A stretch of DNA of 64,000 bases from Gracilaria domingensis (GCA_022539475.1 VCMS01000114.1:155431-219430); one strand, 5' to 3'. Counted from the stretch's first letter, positions 52,384-63,300 are shown. The notes: generated by a model not told the origin, from the letters alone. Numbers and translations are program-made.

Positions 52384-55300
52384 ATGTTTGCTGACGAACG
52401 GAGTAGACGCAAACGTTGTAGATGGGAGACCAGTGGTGATGACTTTGCTCCGTTTCAGTTGCACGAAGACTACAGCCCTACTCCATCCGAGCTGCAGGTA
52501 GCGCAAGAAGAAATACTGGAGCCAATAGTTCGAAGAAGATGCAGATGGGAGACGGTGAGCGTAGCACCAGTGATTTCTGAGAGGGAAATCGAAGTTCAAG
52601 AAACAGCGCCATCAGCCTGCGGCGAAGATCTTGGAAGAGATAACAGTCAGTACCTTCCTCGTACACAGAACGAGAGTGAAGCAGTACAAGATATGGTACA
52701 CAACTCCCCGTCTTCAGAATTCAGGTTTGTATCCATAGATCGAATTCATGACCAGAACAATGAACAGCTTGAAGGAGGTTCCATTGTGGAACACAATTCT
52801 AGAATCGTTGGATCCAGTGCTTTGGACGAGTACTCGATACGTTCAGTTGAGAACGTCGATGATCAAGATATCTGGAACATTTCGATTTTCGATAACGAGG
52901 AACACTATGCCAGTTCACATAGCAGCATGTACCCAAAGAGTGAGAAGCAAGAAGTTTTTGAAAGACTCGCGGCCTTCTTGTACACTGCAGAGATGTCGAA
53001 CGTTTCACAAAGGGCGCTTCAACGGTTGCTTAACATCAAACCCCTATCATACAAGTTTTCACTTAAGAGCCTCAACTCCTATTCAGTAAAAAAGTCGTTG
53101 CTGTGCAAGTCCAGAGCCGCAATGTGTCCTCATGGGCATGCTGCTCAATGTGGAAGCGCAAGGAAGATGAATTGCTGCCCAGTATGTAGTGAACCGTTCA
53201 AGAGAGAGTCGTTTTGGTTCTTGAAAATGTCTTCCGCACTAAGAGGTCTTTGCAATGCTAAGGAGACGTTCGAGCAACTCATGAATGGCTGTCGGCGAGC
53301 TTGGATCAGTATTTCAACTCCAAACGAACAAGACCCTCCTCATGATTACTACCACAGTGCCACCTTCTTCAGATTGCATGAGTCAACTTTACAGAATTGG
53401 AAAGAGAATGAGGAGATATTGGTATTCTTCACGCTTTCGACTGATGGTTTCGAGTGTGGAAAGCGGAGAGACGGCTCTGCATTCTCAACATGGCCAGTGG
53501 TCTCAACAATTTTGAACTTTGACCCAAAGGTACGAAGCAAAGCATCAAATGCAATCATTCATGCCGTTATTCCAGGTAGTCATGATTCAGAATACTTCGA
53601 CACTTTTCTTGAAGAACTTGTACAAGACATTCGGGAACTTGAAAATGGAATACGGATATCATGTTACGATCGCAAAGTGCGGACAATAAAGGCCTTTCTC
53701 TTGTATTTCACGGCAGATTGGCCAGCGGCTTCCAAGGTGTTTGGATACGTGGGGCACAACGGTACTATCTTCTGTCGCTTTTGTCTCAAGACAAAGACGT
53801 ATATAAGACAATGTAGAAATAACTGTGCCGTTCCTGAAATAAGACCTAGAGACATCAAGAACCTTTTCAGATCTGGTAACGCTCGAAACATTCGGAATTT
53901 CATTGAAATGGAGTGCGTAGGAAAACGCCAAAGCAAAGATGTGATGCTGACATGGCGCAGGATTTCGCAGAGACAGCTTGATACGAAAGAGAAAAGAAGC
54001 ATAATTGCAGAAAGTGGTATCAAGAGACGCTCGGTGTTATCCCATTTGAAGCTCGACTATGTGTTCTCCTTTCCATATGATGCGATGCATCTCGTTTTGC
54101 TGGGTTGGGTGAAACATGTTCTTCGTCTGGTGACAGGATCGCACTCTAAACTGGAAGGGGTCTCCCCAAAACCCAGTTATTGCATATCAGATGATACTTT
54201 GGAGAAGATCAACAAGTCTATGAGAGAATCGACCAATGCTGTACCCAGTTCATGGGGAAGATCAATTTTTTCTCTGGAGCACCTTTCCAAGTACAAAGCA
54301 GAAGATTTGCGGCGTCATGCTGAGATGTACTTAGTGCCATTTCTTCACCGATATAGGGTGCGAAAAGACGTGGTTCTTCTGGTGGCGGCGACAGCAAGGC
54401 TTGTATCGCTTTCTTTCTCGTATGATTGTGGACCCGAACAGGTACACGCTTTGAAATCTGCAGTTGAGGAGGCGTACGTTCGGTTTTGTAGCCTATTCTA
54501 TCAATCTGAGTCTGATTCATTTTGCTTCACACCAACCACGCACGCCATACTTCATCTGCCTGACCTTCTTAGAGAATGTGGACCACTTCCGCTCTCTTCG
54601 CAGTTCATTGTGGAGAGACTACTAGGCGAAGTTGGAAGAAGGGTACAGAGTAGTTGTCATATTAGCTCCCACATATTTCACAAGAGCTTTAGACTTCTCG
54701 CCCTCAAGCTTACGAACAATGGCATCGCACCAGAGGCAGAAAATGAGTATATGAGTAATGTCGACGACGAGTACTCTTCAAGTACAATACGAAACAGTGG
54801 GCCTATAATTAACGATATGGCTGCTGGTGTTCGATGCCACGGTGTTGGATCCCCATGTCGAAATATGTCACATGATTTGAGAGGAGCTCTGAATCGGTTC
54901 TTGTGGGAAAACTTCAACGTCCCACATTCGTCATTCACTATCAAGTCTTCAAAGATGTTCGGAAGTGCAACCGTACTGAGAGAGAGTGGAACTATTTCCT
55001 TGGACACAAGGGATAACTTCAACGCGCGTATTTCCAAGCAAAAGTGTGCCCGACAAAAGTACCATGTTGCTGCCCACTTTGTACCACAGGATGCACAACC
55101 TGACAGAGACATTCGGGAAAGAGATCTGTATTATGGTTTGGTGCACCAGATTTTCGAAGTCGTTCTGGAGCTTCATGAGAATAGCAGAGGAAGAACAATA
55201 AGAGCCGTGTTCATCGGTGTGTCATGGCAATATGGACTCATTGTCGACTCAACCAATGCAGTCATCTATACGGATGATCATCGACACACTGTGAGATCTG

Positions 55301-55443
55301 TGGAAAGTATTGGTTGTATTGATAGGGTCATAGCCGTGATAGATATTTTGAGACGGTATTACTTCGTAGACAGGAAGCCGAACGACTATACCACTCGGAA
55401 CGAAGTTCACGAGGTCCTTCAAGGCGTTCGAAAGAGAATATAA
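52384..55443 (+). CDS. Tnp2-type (CACTA/EnSpm-like, Transposase_21) transposase
   Basis: An intact 1019-codon frame. Residues 1-230 are acidic and polar with two CRWET repeats. Around residue 247 is a Cys/His cluster (CPHGHAAQCG ... NCCPVC), probably a zinc finger. The catalytic region starts near residue 350: LSTDGFECGKR, STWPVVSTILNFDPKVRS, IIHAVIPGSHDSEYFDTFLE, FLLYFTADWPAASKVFGYVG and FCRFCLKTKT, which follow the D...WP....N.P..R......P G pattern of Tnp2 proteins. Near residue 563 is FPYDAMHLVLLGWVKHVLRL, then CFTPTTHAILHLPDLLRECG with FIVERLLGEVG, and a C-terminal WQYGLIVDS. The enzyme would cut and rejoin element ends and leave 3-bp duplications. It looks capable of activity. Confidence 0.9.
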   Translation: MFADERSRRKRCRWETSGDDFAPFQLHEDYSPTPSELQVAQEEILEPIVRRRCRWETVSVAPVISEREIEVQETAPSACGEDLGRDNSQYLPRTQNESEAVQDMVHNSPSSEFRFVSIDRIHDQNNEQLEGGSIVEHNSRIVGSSALDEYSIRSVENVDDQDIWNISIFDNEEHYASSHSSMYPKSEKQEVFERLAAFLYTAEMSNVSQRALQRLLNIKPLSYKFSLKSLNSYSVKKSLLCKSRAAMCPHGHAAQCGSARKMNCCPVCSEPFKRESFWFLKMSSALRGLCNAKETFEQLMNGCRRAWISISTPNEQDPPHDYYHSATFFRLHESTLQNWKENEEILVFFTLSTDGFECGKRRDGSAFSTWPVVSTILNFDPKVRSKASNAIIHAVIPGSHDSEYFDTFLEELVQDIRELENGIRISCYDRKVRTIKAFLLYFTADWPAASKVFGYVGHNGTIFCRFCLKTKTYIRQCRNNCAVPEIRPRDIKNLFRSGNARNIRNFIEMECVGKRQSKDVMLTWRRISQRQLDTKEKRSIIAESGIKRRSVLSHLKLDYVFSFPYDAMHLVLLGWVKHVLRLVTGSHSKLEGVSPKPSYCISDDTLEKINKSMRESTNAVPSSWGRSIFSLEHLSKYKAEDLRRHAEMYLVPFLHRYRVRKDVVLLVAATARLVSLSFSYDCGPEQVHALKSAVEEAYVRFCSLFYQSESDSFCFTPTTHAILHLPDLLRECGPLPLSSQFIVERLLGEVGRRVQSSCHISSHIFHKSFRLLALKLTNNGIAPEAENEYMSNVDDEYSSSTIRNSGPIINDMAAGVRCHGVGSPCRNMSHDLRGALNRFLWENFNVPHSSFTIKSSKMFGSATVLRESGTISLDTRDNFNARISKQKCARQKYHVAAHFVPQDAQPDRDIRERDLYYGLVHQIFEVVLELHENSRGRTIRAVFIGVSWQYGLIVDSTNAVIYTDDHRHTVRSVESIGCIDRVIAVIDILRRYYFVDRKPNDYTTRNEVHEVLQGVRKRI

Positions 55444-56092
55444 GGAGGGGGACACGAATCCAGAACTAATGATCGATGTCGAAGCTAGGCGCGTTACGGG
55501 GAATCCAAAAGTAGTGAGAATCAAGTAGTGCAGTGCGGGCCGTGGATCCTAACCACGAAAACGACGAAATAGCCTTCATCATGAAGCTCGAGGTGTTAGA
55601 GTATGTTTTGTTCCGGTCTTCAGAAAGCGAAAGAGTAAATGCACGCCAAATTCCGGCGTTATTAAGCCCAAGTTACTTAGTGCCGCGTTTCACAGCTTCG
55701 CATACCGAACTGCGGCAAAGATAAGCGCCAAGGATGCTATCTCGTTCAAGAACAAGGCTTCTGGAACAAACTGTAGAAACAGAAGTCGCGGGTGGGTAGA
55801 GGGTATCCAAACCTTCACAGAGCCACGCACCACGAAGCAAAGACTCTAGGGAGTGCGTGCTGCGACTGCCGCGAACAACCGATGCAACCAGGTACTGGGT
55901 CCGGGGGTGGTGCGGCTCCCAGCGACGATGTCACGATCGACCTGCCGCAGCTCCAGCGACCGAAATAAATTCTCTTCTGCGTGCCTGGAAATTACATTCT
56001 TCACGCAGCGCCCATTAGTTCTCCTCCTGATAGAATTACAGTATCCCGCTACCCAGACATTCCAAGTGACACGCGTAAGAAACGCTTCCGTT
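55444..56092. other. Spacer between transposase and ORF3
   Basis: No supported gene; small plus-strand frames at 55533-55724 and 55853-56098 lack domains. It probably contains the transposase terminator and the ORF3 promoter. Confidence 0.45.
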
Positions 56093-56127
56093 TTGTAACA
56101 TGTCCCACACGATGGGACATGTTACAA
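56093..56127. promoter_or_regulatory. Perfect 15-bp inverted repeat upstream of ORF3
   Basis: TTGTAACATGTCCCA, loop CACGA, then the exact complement. It ends 50 bp before the preferred ORF3 start at 56178. It could be a protein-binding operator for an element-encoded protein, a hairpin in the ORF3 leader, or a terminator for the transposase gene. Confidence 0.6.
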
Positions 56128-56177
56128 GTTGGTGGAGATCAAGAAGAATCAGGTTGGAATTCTCATGCTGTGTGAAA

Positions 56178-57062
56178 ATGTCTTCGTCAGAAGAGGTATA
56201 CAAAGAATGGACCGTTCCCGACGAGGTCAGTTTTCTGATGAGGAAGATACTAATTCCAAAGCACACGAACAAGTTGGTGCTGGACAGTTCGACCATGAAA
56301 AACAGTTCGAGGATAATTGAGAAGCACGAACTTGCTGTCGGTCCGGGTAATATTGCAAAGCTCCCTGGCTCTGAAGCAACAAGAAAACGGCAGTGGCGGG
56401 AGAAAGGGCAGAATCGAGTCATGGAGAACAAAAAGCAACGCACGAGATACGCAAAACAGCGAGCATCAGAGTCCACAGAGGAAAGAGCAAATCGACTTAA
56501 GAAACGCCGTGAATGGTATGCCAAGAGAACGCAAATGATGAAGAAAGAGACATATAATCAGTGTGAAAACGAAGAGGAGCAGTCTGTTTGTAGTGCGCGA
56601 AGCTCGTCAGAGCTATCTGTGCAGTGCTCTGTGGAGGAAGATGACGCTTTTAACCATACGCAGAATGAAAGAGTGAAAGGCAAGATTTCTACAAGCGCAG
56701 TTTGTTCTAACACTTGCAGTGACGCAACAGTCAACAAGGATGGAGAATGTAGGCGAGAACGAGCTCCAGAGGGCCCAAACTTTCTGTATGAGATAATCGC
56801 GGAAACGCAGACTGTCCATGTTTTCCATCATCTGCTTCTTCCTGTTCCTCGAGTTACATCAGACTGCAATGTACTCGATATAACAGAACAACCCTTGAGT
56901 CAACCGGACATTGGCAACAATAATTCCCATCTGCGTGAAGATGGAGCACTGAACAAAAGCTCGATATCACAGATTTGTCGTGCTGCGCAAAATCGTAGCG
57001 CTGAGGCACAGCAGATATTGCATGATGTCTTCGGCGCCGATGTCTCGGACGACGAAATTTAA
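56178..57062 (+). CDS. Transposon ORF3, small basic protein with one STPR-like repeat
   Basis: The frame is open from 56100, but the ATG at 56178 gives a cleaner start (MSSSEEVYKEWTVPDEVSFL), because the first 26 codons would include the palindrome. Residues about 90-150 are strongly basic and helical, and RYAKQRASESTEERANRLKK resembles a single unit of the STPR repeat (a 23-residue Arg-rich unit seen in some mobile-element and DNA-binding proteins). The remainder is acidic and Ser-rich, and the tail has SISQICRAAQNRSAEAQQIL. A DNA-binding or regulatory role in the element is plausible but unproven. No counterpart was identified in the decayed copy. Confidence 0.6.
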   Translation: MSSSEEVYKEWTVPDEVSFLMRKILIPKHTNKLVLDSSTMKNSSRIIEKHELAVGPGNIAKLPGSEATRKRQWREKGQNRVMENKKQRTRYAKQRASESTEERANRLKKRREWYAKRTQMMKKETYNQCENEEEQSVCSARSSSELSVQCSVEEDDAFNHTQNERVKGKISTSAVCSNTCSDATVNKDGECRRERAPEGPNFLYEIIAETQTVHVFHHLLLPVPRVTSDCNVLDITEQPLSQPDIGNNNSHLREDGALNKSSISQICRAAQNRSAEAQQILHDVFGADVSDDEI

Positions 57063-57129
57063 CAGGTCATTTCAAGAACCTAATGTCAAAGCTTAACATA
57101 AACATGGCAACTGCACTCCTGTCTCCGAG

Positions 57130-57868
57130 CAAGGAATAGATACCCAGACATCTTCATTTTCATGGCGAACGTTCTGCTCGAAGAGATGCCGTTTTATCTA
57201 CGGTAGCGCTCTGCAACGTCGTGTCTGACGCCATGCTCTTCTTGGGGCTGTGGCACTGCTCTGGCTCCAAGTGTAACACCTCCCGCCTCTTCTCCTCTGT
57301 GTCGGCTTGCAGCCAATTCAACGCGTACCACACCTTGTTCATCAGGTTCAGCTCGTGGTGTTCAAAAAAACAAAACGTAAGCAGCGTTCTCTAACATAGA
57401 AATCAATGGAGTTCTGCGGTCTCTGCATATGTGTCGCAGAGTTCGTGGGATGCTCAAGATCGCAGGATGGTCTGCGACATGACGAATGGCGTCAATCGAT
57501 ACTGAATCAGGTGCTAGTGAGCTCTATCACGCTCAGAAGTCCTCAGCGGATGGAAGTCGAAGCTGCCTTGAAATTTCAAAAGCCCGAAAGGTATCCCAAT
57601 TGTTTGACCAGTCACCCTTCAAGAAAGCCAAAGCAAATCGAAGCGACAAAACCGCGCCCCGAAATTGCATGACAAGCCCATGAACTAAATCGCTTCTGGG
57701 ACATTCGGACTGTTCGATTTGGCTCAGAGCCGCCTTATATCAGCCCAGCAGTTTTGAAGCCATTTCAATAGAGAGGATTGGGTGATGGCGGAAGGAGATT
57801 GAATGAACGGTCCACATGAAAGAGTGTCCTAGAGAGGGCAACGCGGAGGCAGTTTCGACGTGATTTCT
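57130..57868 (-). pseudogene. Unassigned minus-strand remnant between element and RAV1-like gene
   Basis: Minus-strand protein-like pieces include VWYALNWLQADTEEKRREVL (57342-57240) and, further upstream, RFALAFLKGDWSNNWDTFRA (57640-57580). These might be the end of the RAV1-like gene or of another protein. No family is recognised, and stops interrupt all frames. Confidence 0.3.
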
Positions 57869-60800
57869 CTATTTCTTCTTCAGTTCCCGGCCTTTCTCCA
57901 CCTTGGAATCAAACAATTCAAGCGCTGCATATATTAGAGTGACAGCGTAATCCACCTGATTCTCTTTCACAGGCTCTAATACCGCACATTCTACAGCTTT
58001 CACCGTTCTTTCAAGCTTCAGAGGACTGTCCTTAAGGTCCTGCACATCAGATATGAATGGATCCTGAAGACTGCTTCCCGATGGTCCGGAACTACCCGCA
58101 CCAGCGTATGACACTGCCCTCGTTTAGAGCGTTTCAACGGTTGCTAGCAGCATCGCACCATGGGTTGTTCCAACATGACGCTTTGAAGACACTCTTCCTA
58201 CCTTCTGACCAGGCGCTTCGCCGTCGGTCCTTATGATATCAAAGCTTACCATGAGCGTGAACTGACTTCCGTTTCCGAGCAATGTACGAACCGCCTTGCA
58301 ACGACATTCCCGCAACAACAACTTCGCAGTCGATGTTACTCTCATTGGAGGCCGACTGCAGAGCGCATTTGCGTGAGCCATTGCGTGATCAACAGCAGGA
58401 ACTGAGCCAGAAAGCACTCTGTCCACATCTGAAAACTCCTTTCCTATCGGTACGTACTTGGCTTGGTTCGCACTTTTCAGCGCTGCTCCGTGCTGGCCAT
58501 TAAACCACTGAGCTAAACTCTTTTCATGATCATCTCCATTTTTCTGCGCCCCAGAGAAAATGCTTTGAACCGTGTTCTGCAGGTGTTCCCGGTCCTGAAT
58601 CATGCAAGCGAGAAATACCGCCAATTGATTGTCTTTCATTCGTGACCTGAAAAGGTTGAGTGCGCTTTGTACCTGCGAAAAGAGAAAGAAAAGTGCAGCA
58701 GCAATTTCCATTCGATGTTTCGACAGCAAAACAAAGACGTTCTTCCTAGCAGCTGGTTCTTTCTCTTCCGCGCAAGTGACGGGATAAGAACGGAGCCATA
58801 CGAGAGTTCTTTTGAGCCCTGTATAGAGCAGATAGAGTCCTTCTTCGGCCCGTAACGGTGCACCACAAGGCGGCGCCGTCAGGATTGCGGGTAGAGTTAA
58901 AATCAGTTCTTGCAATGCGCTCCGCTAACCGTTTACAACCGGATACCGTGCTCACTCACCAACCCCCGCCCAAAGCCTTTGCACTGTCCCACAAACTTGC
59001 CCTTTCCCTCGAAAAAGTTTGAGCAGCAGTACTTTGAGGAAGAAAGAAATCCAGAATTGCGTCAGATGACGACGAATGTACTGCATTTGACACAATTGAA
59101 AGTTGCAAAGAAGTGCCCCTTGAAAGCTCTCTGTAACAAGATGCCAAAACAGCAATCCTTGCGCCAAGAACATCCTAGGAACTTAGCATAGTCCGCACTG
59201 ATGTTATCGCTGTCGCAATAGCCGCCAAAACGCTCTGCTCCGAGCGAGACAAGCCAGCTAAAATCACTACTCGAAGTCTCGATGCAAGCTTTGACAAATC
59301 TGGCACGCCGTGCTCATCTTCAGCAAGGTCAACGTTTTCATCAGATTGAAACTCTCTCGCAAACTGAGCTTCTGACTTCTCCATTAATCTGGCGAACAAA
59401 TTCTGCGAGCTCTGAATACCAAACGGATTCGCGGAGAAACTGTTCCCATTCATTCAATGTCCTCTGTTGCAGGCGCACTTTCGCGATCAGAAGTTAGTGT
59501 AGATAAGGATGGAGGTGGGGCGACGAGGCTACGCCCTGCCCCGTACGACCTTTCCGACGCATTTCGCAAAAGCATGCTCCAAACAAACTCATGAAGGTCT
59601 TCTAGAGAGGACACAAGTTGCCACGCCCGACCTCCGGTTAGTAGTTGAGCAATCAGACCCTTCGCAGGACTGTATCCCGCAGCATTTGAGGTATAGTTAG
59701 CTGAATAAGTATCGTGCTTGGAGACACCTAAATCACAAAGACCTCTCCCTGAGGAAGCCACATAAACGCCCTTACCAATTTGTTTCAACGAGAACTTTTG
59801 AGAACCCAAATGGCCCAGAGAAACTTCATCTGCCTGTAGGCATTCCCAGGGAGAGCCGAGTTTGCGCCGGTATCGCTGAAAAGATCCGTCTCCTCTCGAA
59901 GTATTCAGTGAGAAATTAGTGTCTTGATCAAACCCAATGGAGGAAGTGAGGCCTGCCGATATGGCTCGTCCTCTTTTCCCCTGTCAGGGTCGCTTGGTAT
60001 TCGACATGCCATGTTACAGCCTCCAACGAGTCGCGGGACCACACACAGCTATTCCAGACTTGTGCAAGCTCATGATGCGAGAGCCCCCGTACAGAACTTC
60101 GACTTCCTTGACGGCACCCAGAGCCGAGGGCGGTTGAAGATGCGCAAGTTGCCGCAACCAGATCACGCTTTCGTCGGCTTCCTCTTCGTCGCTGTCTTCA
60201 TCTGCAAAACCATAAGAGGTTGCAATCTCAGATTCACCGGTGATGTAAATGAAAAGGCTGCCGTCCTCTCCACCAGTCACGAAAATATGATGGTCAATGT
60301 TTGTTAGTTCCCCCGTACTAATACAAGTTACGCAATCGTGCCTGCTGCCGCTAACACGGACTATGCAAGATTCAAGTTTGACCTCCCTTCGATGCCGTCG
60401 AACAGCACGCCACAAACAGAGGCGGCCATCTTCCCGAACCCTGAGAACAGCGCACTTGGCTGCAATCCCCAAGTCACCTTTACCCATCGGCATTGGGACA
60501 GATATCAAATGCGACACGGACTCTACAACACCGCGCGTTCTAGCGCGACACACTGCGATCTGTTTTCCGTACTGGACGTCCTGCCGGAGGTGAAATCGGT
60601 CTTGCTCACGAAATTGACAAACTGAAACAAGCGAAGAGACCCATGAGCTGCATCGCACGTAAAGACGCCCATCTCCATCGGTTGCGCGACGTGAACTTGA
60701 TAGGACAGAAAGCGACGGCTGTATGAGGTCCTGGAAGCGCCGCAATGGATGTCAGTGACTCCCATGCGCCAGAAGACACATTTGTGTGCCATATCAACAC

Positions 60801-62413
60801 GTCGCCGCTGCGACCGCGACTCGCAAGCCCACCCATTGCTGCTTAGCATGGTTGACGAGCACGGCTCCGTGGCGACGATGTCCACCACTGTCGACGTATG
60901 CCCAACTCCAACTCGGGCACGGCAAACGGCCGGCATATCAGATGTAGGGCAGATATCGTAGAGCGCGAGAAAGGGAATGCCATGCCGGACGGCCAGGACG
61001 AAGATGTCGACCAGGTTGGGCGGTTCCGGCGGTTCCGAACTACGCAAGCGGCGCTCCCGTTCGAAATGGCATACGACTTGACCAAGCCAATCTTCTCTTG
61101 GAGGAGGTAGTAAGAGGAATGGGCGCCACCGATTTCATAGCCGCCACAGCAACATCACGCAACGGGAAATCCGGCGGGTGAGCCTCAAAGTCGATCTCGG
61201 CCTCGAGGCCATTCATAGGGTCGCCATTCGCGGGTTCAAGGCATGCAAAGTAGGCGCGTGGACGTTCATCAAGTCCGCGAGCCCTCCACACACGCGCGTC
61301 ACTGCCCGCGATGCGCAAAACCCAGTGATAGCAGCGGCTGGGCTTGGGCGCCGTTCCTTCCGCCAGAAAGGGATGCGAAGCATTGGTGGCCATTGCATCG
61401 CCCTCGTAATCGGCCACGCCGCCGCCGCCCCACGACAGAAAGGCGGCGCCCGCGCGCGGGGTTCGCTCTACGTGCGGGCTGCGCGCAATCTCCTCGATCC
61501 ACGACTCGGGGCCGACGGACAGCGTTTCGCGCTCGTTGTACGGTTTGTTGCGCGTGGAGGCGCGCACCCAAATGCGGATGGTGCCGTCTCGGTCGGGGGT
61601 CATGAGCGCCTGGTTGCCGCCGCCGTGCTTCTTCCAGTCGGGGTTGGAGATGTCGAGCGGCCGTGCACAATCTCGGCGCACGGCGCGTGCGAGAGGCTGG
61701 TGGCGATGGCAAACACGTACGAGATGCGCGCGTAGAGGCAGGAGACGGCGATGTAGGAGGCGTCGGGCGACATGGCGGCGAGCGCGAGCGGCAGCGTGGG
61801 GATGCGCTCGCGCGGGACGTTGACGTGGGCGGTGTAGCGCACGGGGCGATACTCAAAGGCGAGCTTCCACACGAAGATGGAGTCGGCGACGGCGCACAGC
61901 ATATCGCCCGCGGCGCTCCACGACAGCGACACGATGGAGTCGGTGACGGGCGCCGGCAGCTGCTCGGGCGCGATGGTCACCTCCGGGCGGTGGCAGTCGT
62001 ACACAAAGCGCAGCTCGCGCGCCGAGGGCGACCAGCCGTCGTACACGACGACGCAGTCGCCAAACGCCACGGCCAGCGCGGCGTCGTGCGCGCGAAACGA
62101 GAGCGCGCTGACGACGCGCGGCGCGGGCGCAGGCGCGGCGCGGCGCGCAGGCGCGCAGCGCGTGCAGATCGGAGCCGCGCGCGACGACAACCTCGTCGGC
62201 TGGGGCGTACGCGACGAGCAGCACGCCGCGGAACAGCAGCGCGTCCAGGCAACCCGAGTGCGACGTGACGGCTGGCGGCAGGTGGTGCGCGACGGAGAGG
62301 CCGCGCGGCGGCGGGCGCAGCGCGGCGGCGAAGCGCTCGTCCTCCGCGTGCTCGCTGTGCGCCGCGGCGCTCAGCTGCGACGGGTAGGGCGGCGGCCGCT
62401 GCGCTGGCGCCAT
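57869..62413 (-). pseudogene. RAV1/DMXL (rabconnectin-3-like) WD protein, broken
   Basis: About 4.5 kb of minus-strand pieces in at least nine frame segments. N-terminal WD repeats: SALSFRAHDAALAVAFGDCV and VVVYDGWSP, SIVSLSWSAAGDMLCAVADS, then LMTPDRDGTIRIWV and YHWVLRIAGSDARVWRARGL. A middle part has HHIFVTGGEDGSLFIY. The C-terminal Rav1p_C domain shows KGLIAQLLTGGRAWQLVSSL, LSRSEQSVLAAIATAI, a WDSAKALGGGWWVS region, EGLYLLYTGLKRTLVWLRSY, KNVFVLLSKHRMEIAAALFF and MKDNQLAVFLACMIQDREHL. These match the RAVE/rabconnectin subunit that promotes V-ATPase assembly. The last frame (57869-58114) gives DSPLKLERTVKAVECAVLEP. Repeated frame changes show decay or sequence errors. Divergent from RAD9. 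Confidence 0.8.
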
Positions 62414-62590
62414 GTGCTGCTGCCGCGCGCGCGGATCGCTGCCGCGCGCGCGCGCCGCTCTTTGCGCCGTACTTTGCGGCGCGGCGCGCGGCTGACAGCT
62501 GCGCCGGCTGTAAGGCCGCCTCTCGCTTTAGCGCCAAGCACAAAGCGCAACGCGCGCGCGTCCGCGCGTTAGCGCACCGGCGGGCGGCGC
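62414..62590. promoter_or_regulatory. Short divergent intergenic region (RAV1-like / RAD9-like)
   Basis: 177 bp between the two apparent start codons, very GC-rich with many GCGCGC steps and no TATA box. It fits a bidirectional promoter of a compact genome. Confidence 0.5.
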
Positions 62591-63300
62591 ATGGATCTGC
62601 ACGCCTCGGACGCGGCGTGCGTGCGCGCGCTGGCACGCATCTTCCACGCCGCCGCCAAGCTGGGCGAGTTTGCGCAGCTGACGCCGACTGTGTCGGCGCT
62701 CGGGCTGCGCCTGCTCAACGCGTCGCAGACGCGTTCGCGTCCTTCCAGCTGAGCCCGCTTTCTTCTCGCATCGTCGCCTGCCGCCGGCCGCGCCGCCGGC
62801 GGGCGCTGCTGCCGCCGCTGCGCTCGCCTGCGTCCGTAGCGTCGCTGCGCATCCCCTCCGCGCCGACTCGCTCCATTTCGTCTTGCGCGTGCGCTCCGGC
62901 TGTGCAAGAAGTCTGCCTGCTGCTCGTCTACGCCGCGTCAGCACCGTGTCGCCGCAGCACCCCAGCTACAGTTTCCGGTGCAGTTCGCGCCTTTCCTCGA
63001 CATTCTCGTCAACTTTCACGTCAAGCTGGGAAGATTACGCTGGTGCTTACGACCGATGCGCTCAAGCTCACCTCCTTCGTCGACGACGACCCTCGCACGT
63101 CATTCTGCGCACCGAGATGACCGTCTCGTTTCCGAGCTCGAGCAGTACAACTTCCGTCGCACCAGCCGGCGCTCACCATCCCTGCCGTCTCTGCGCACGG
63201 CGCTCGATTTTTGCGATCCATTCACGCCCTCCATCACTTCACGCAACCAGGCGACCTGTCCCTCACTTCGACAGCGTAACTGACGATCAAACTCTCTTCC
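62591..63300 (+). pseudogene. RAD9: RAD9-like checkpoint clamp subunit, broken
   Basis: From the ATG at 62591: ACVRALARIFHAAAKLGEFA and LTPTVSALGLRLLNASQT match the first beta-alpha unit of RAD9. After a frameshift near 62733, FASFQLSP continues; then in further frames DSLHFVLRVRSG, FAPFLDILVNFHVKL, GKITLVLTTDALKLTSFVDD, VILRTEMTVSF and SELEQYNF, followed by pieces corresponding to a Phe-rich inhibitor-like loop and the last strand. RAD9 forms the 9-1-1 DNA-damage clamp with RAD1 and HUS1 in the nucleus. At least four frame changes break it. Confidence 0.7.

Larger units (their letters stand above)
49271..57100 (+). mobile_element. Tnp2/CACTA-like autonomous transposon with three ORFs
   Basis: The left end is placed at CCCTGTGGGCC (49271), exactly where R1 similarity is interrupted. 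The next 600 bp carry scattered TGGCC or GGCCA motifs, a probable sub-terminal array. Inside are a divergent 532-codon ORF1, a 1019-codon Tnp2 transposase and a 320-codon ORF3, all free of stops. I did not find a matching right end with a TTT duplication, so the right boundary near 57.1 kb is set only by the end of ORF3 and is uncertain. Confidence 0.65.

Noticed and set aside
60014-61047. Two separate WD-protein genes on the minus strand
   Set aside because: Motif order from 62.4 to 57.9 kb follows a single RAV1/DMXL protein with frameshifts.
61663-62572. Plus-strand frames of 200-231 codons opposite the RAV1-like gene
   Set aside because: The minus strand carries the WD-repeat motifs; the plus frames are Arg/Ala/Gly-rich antisense shadows.
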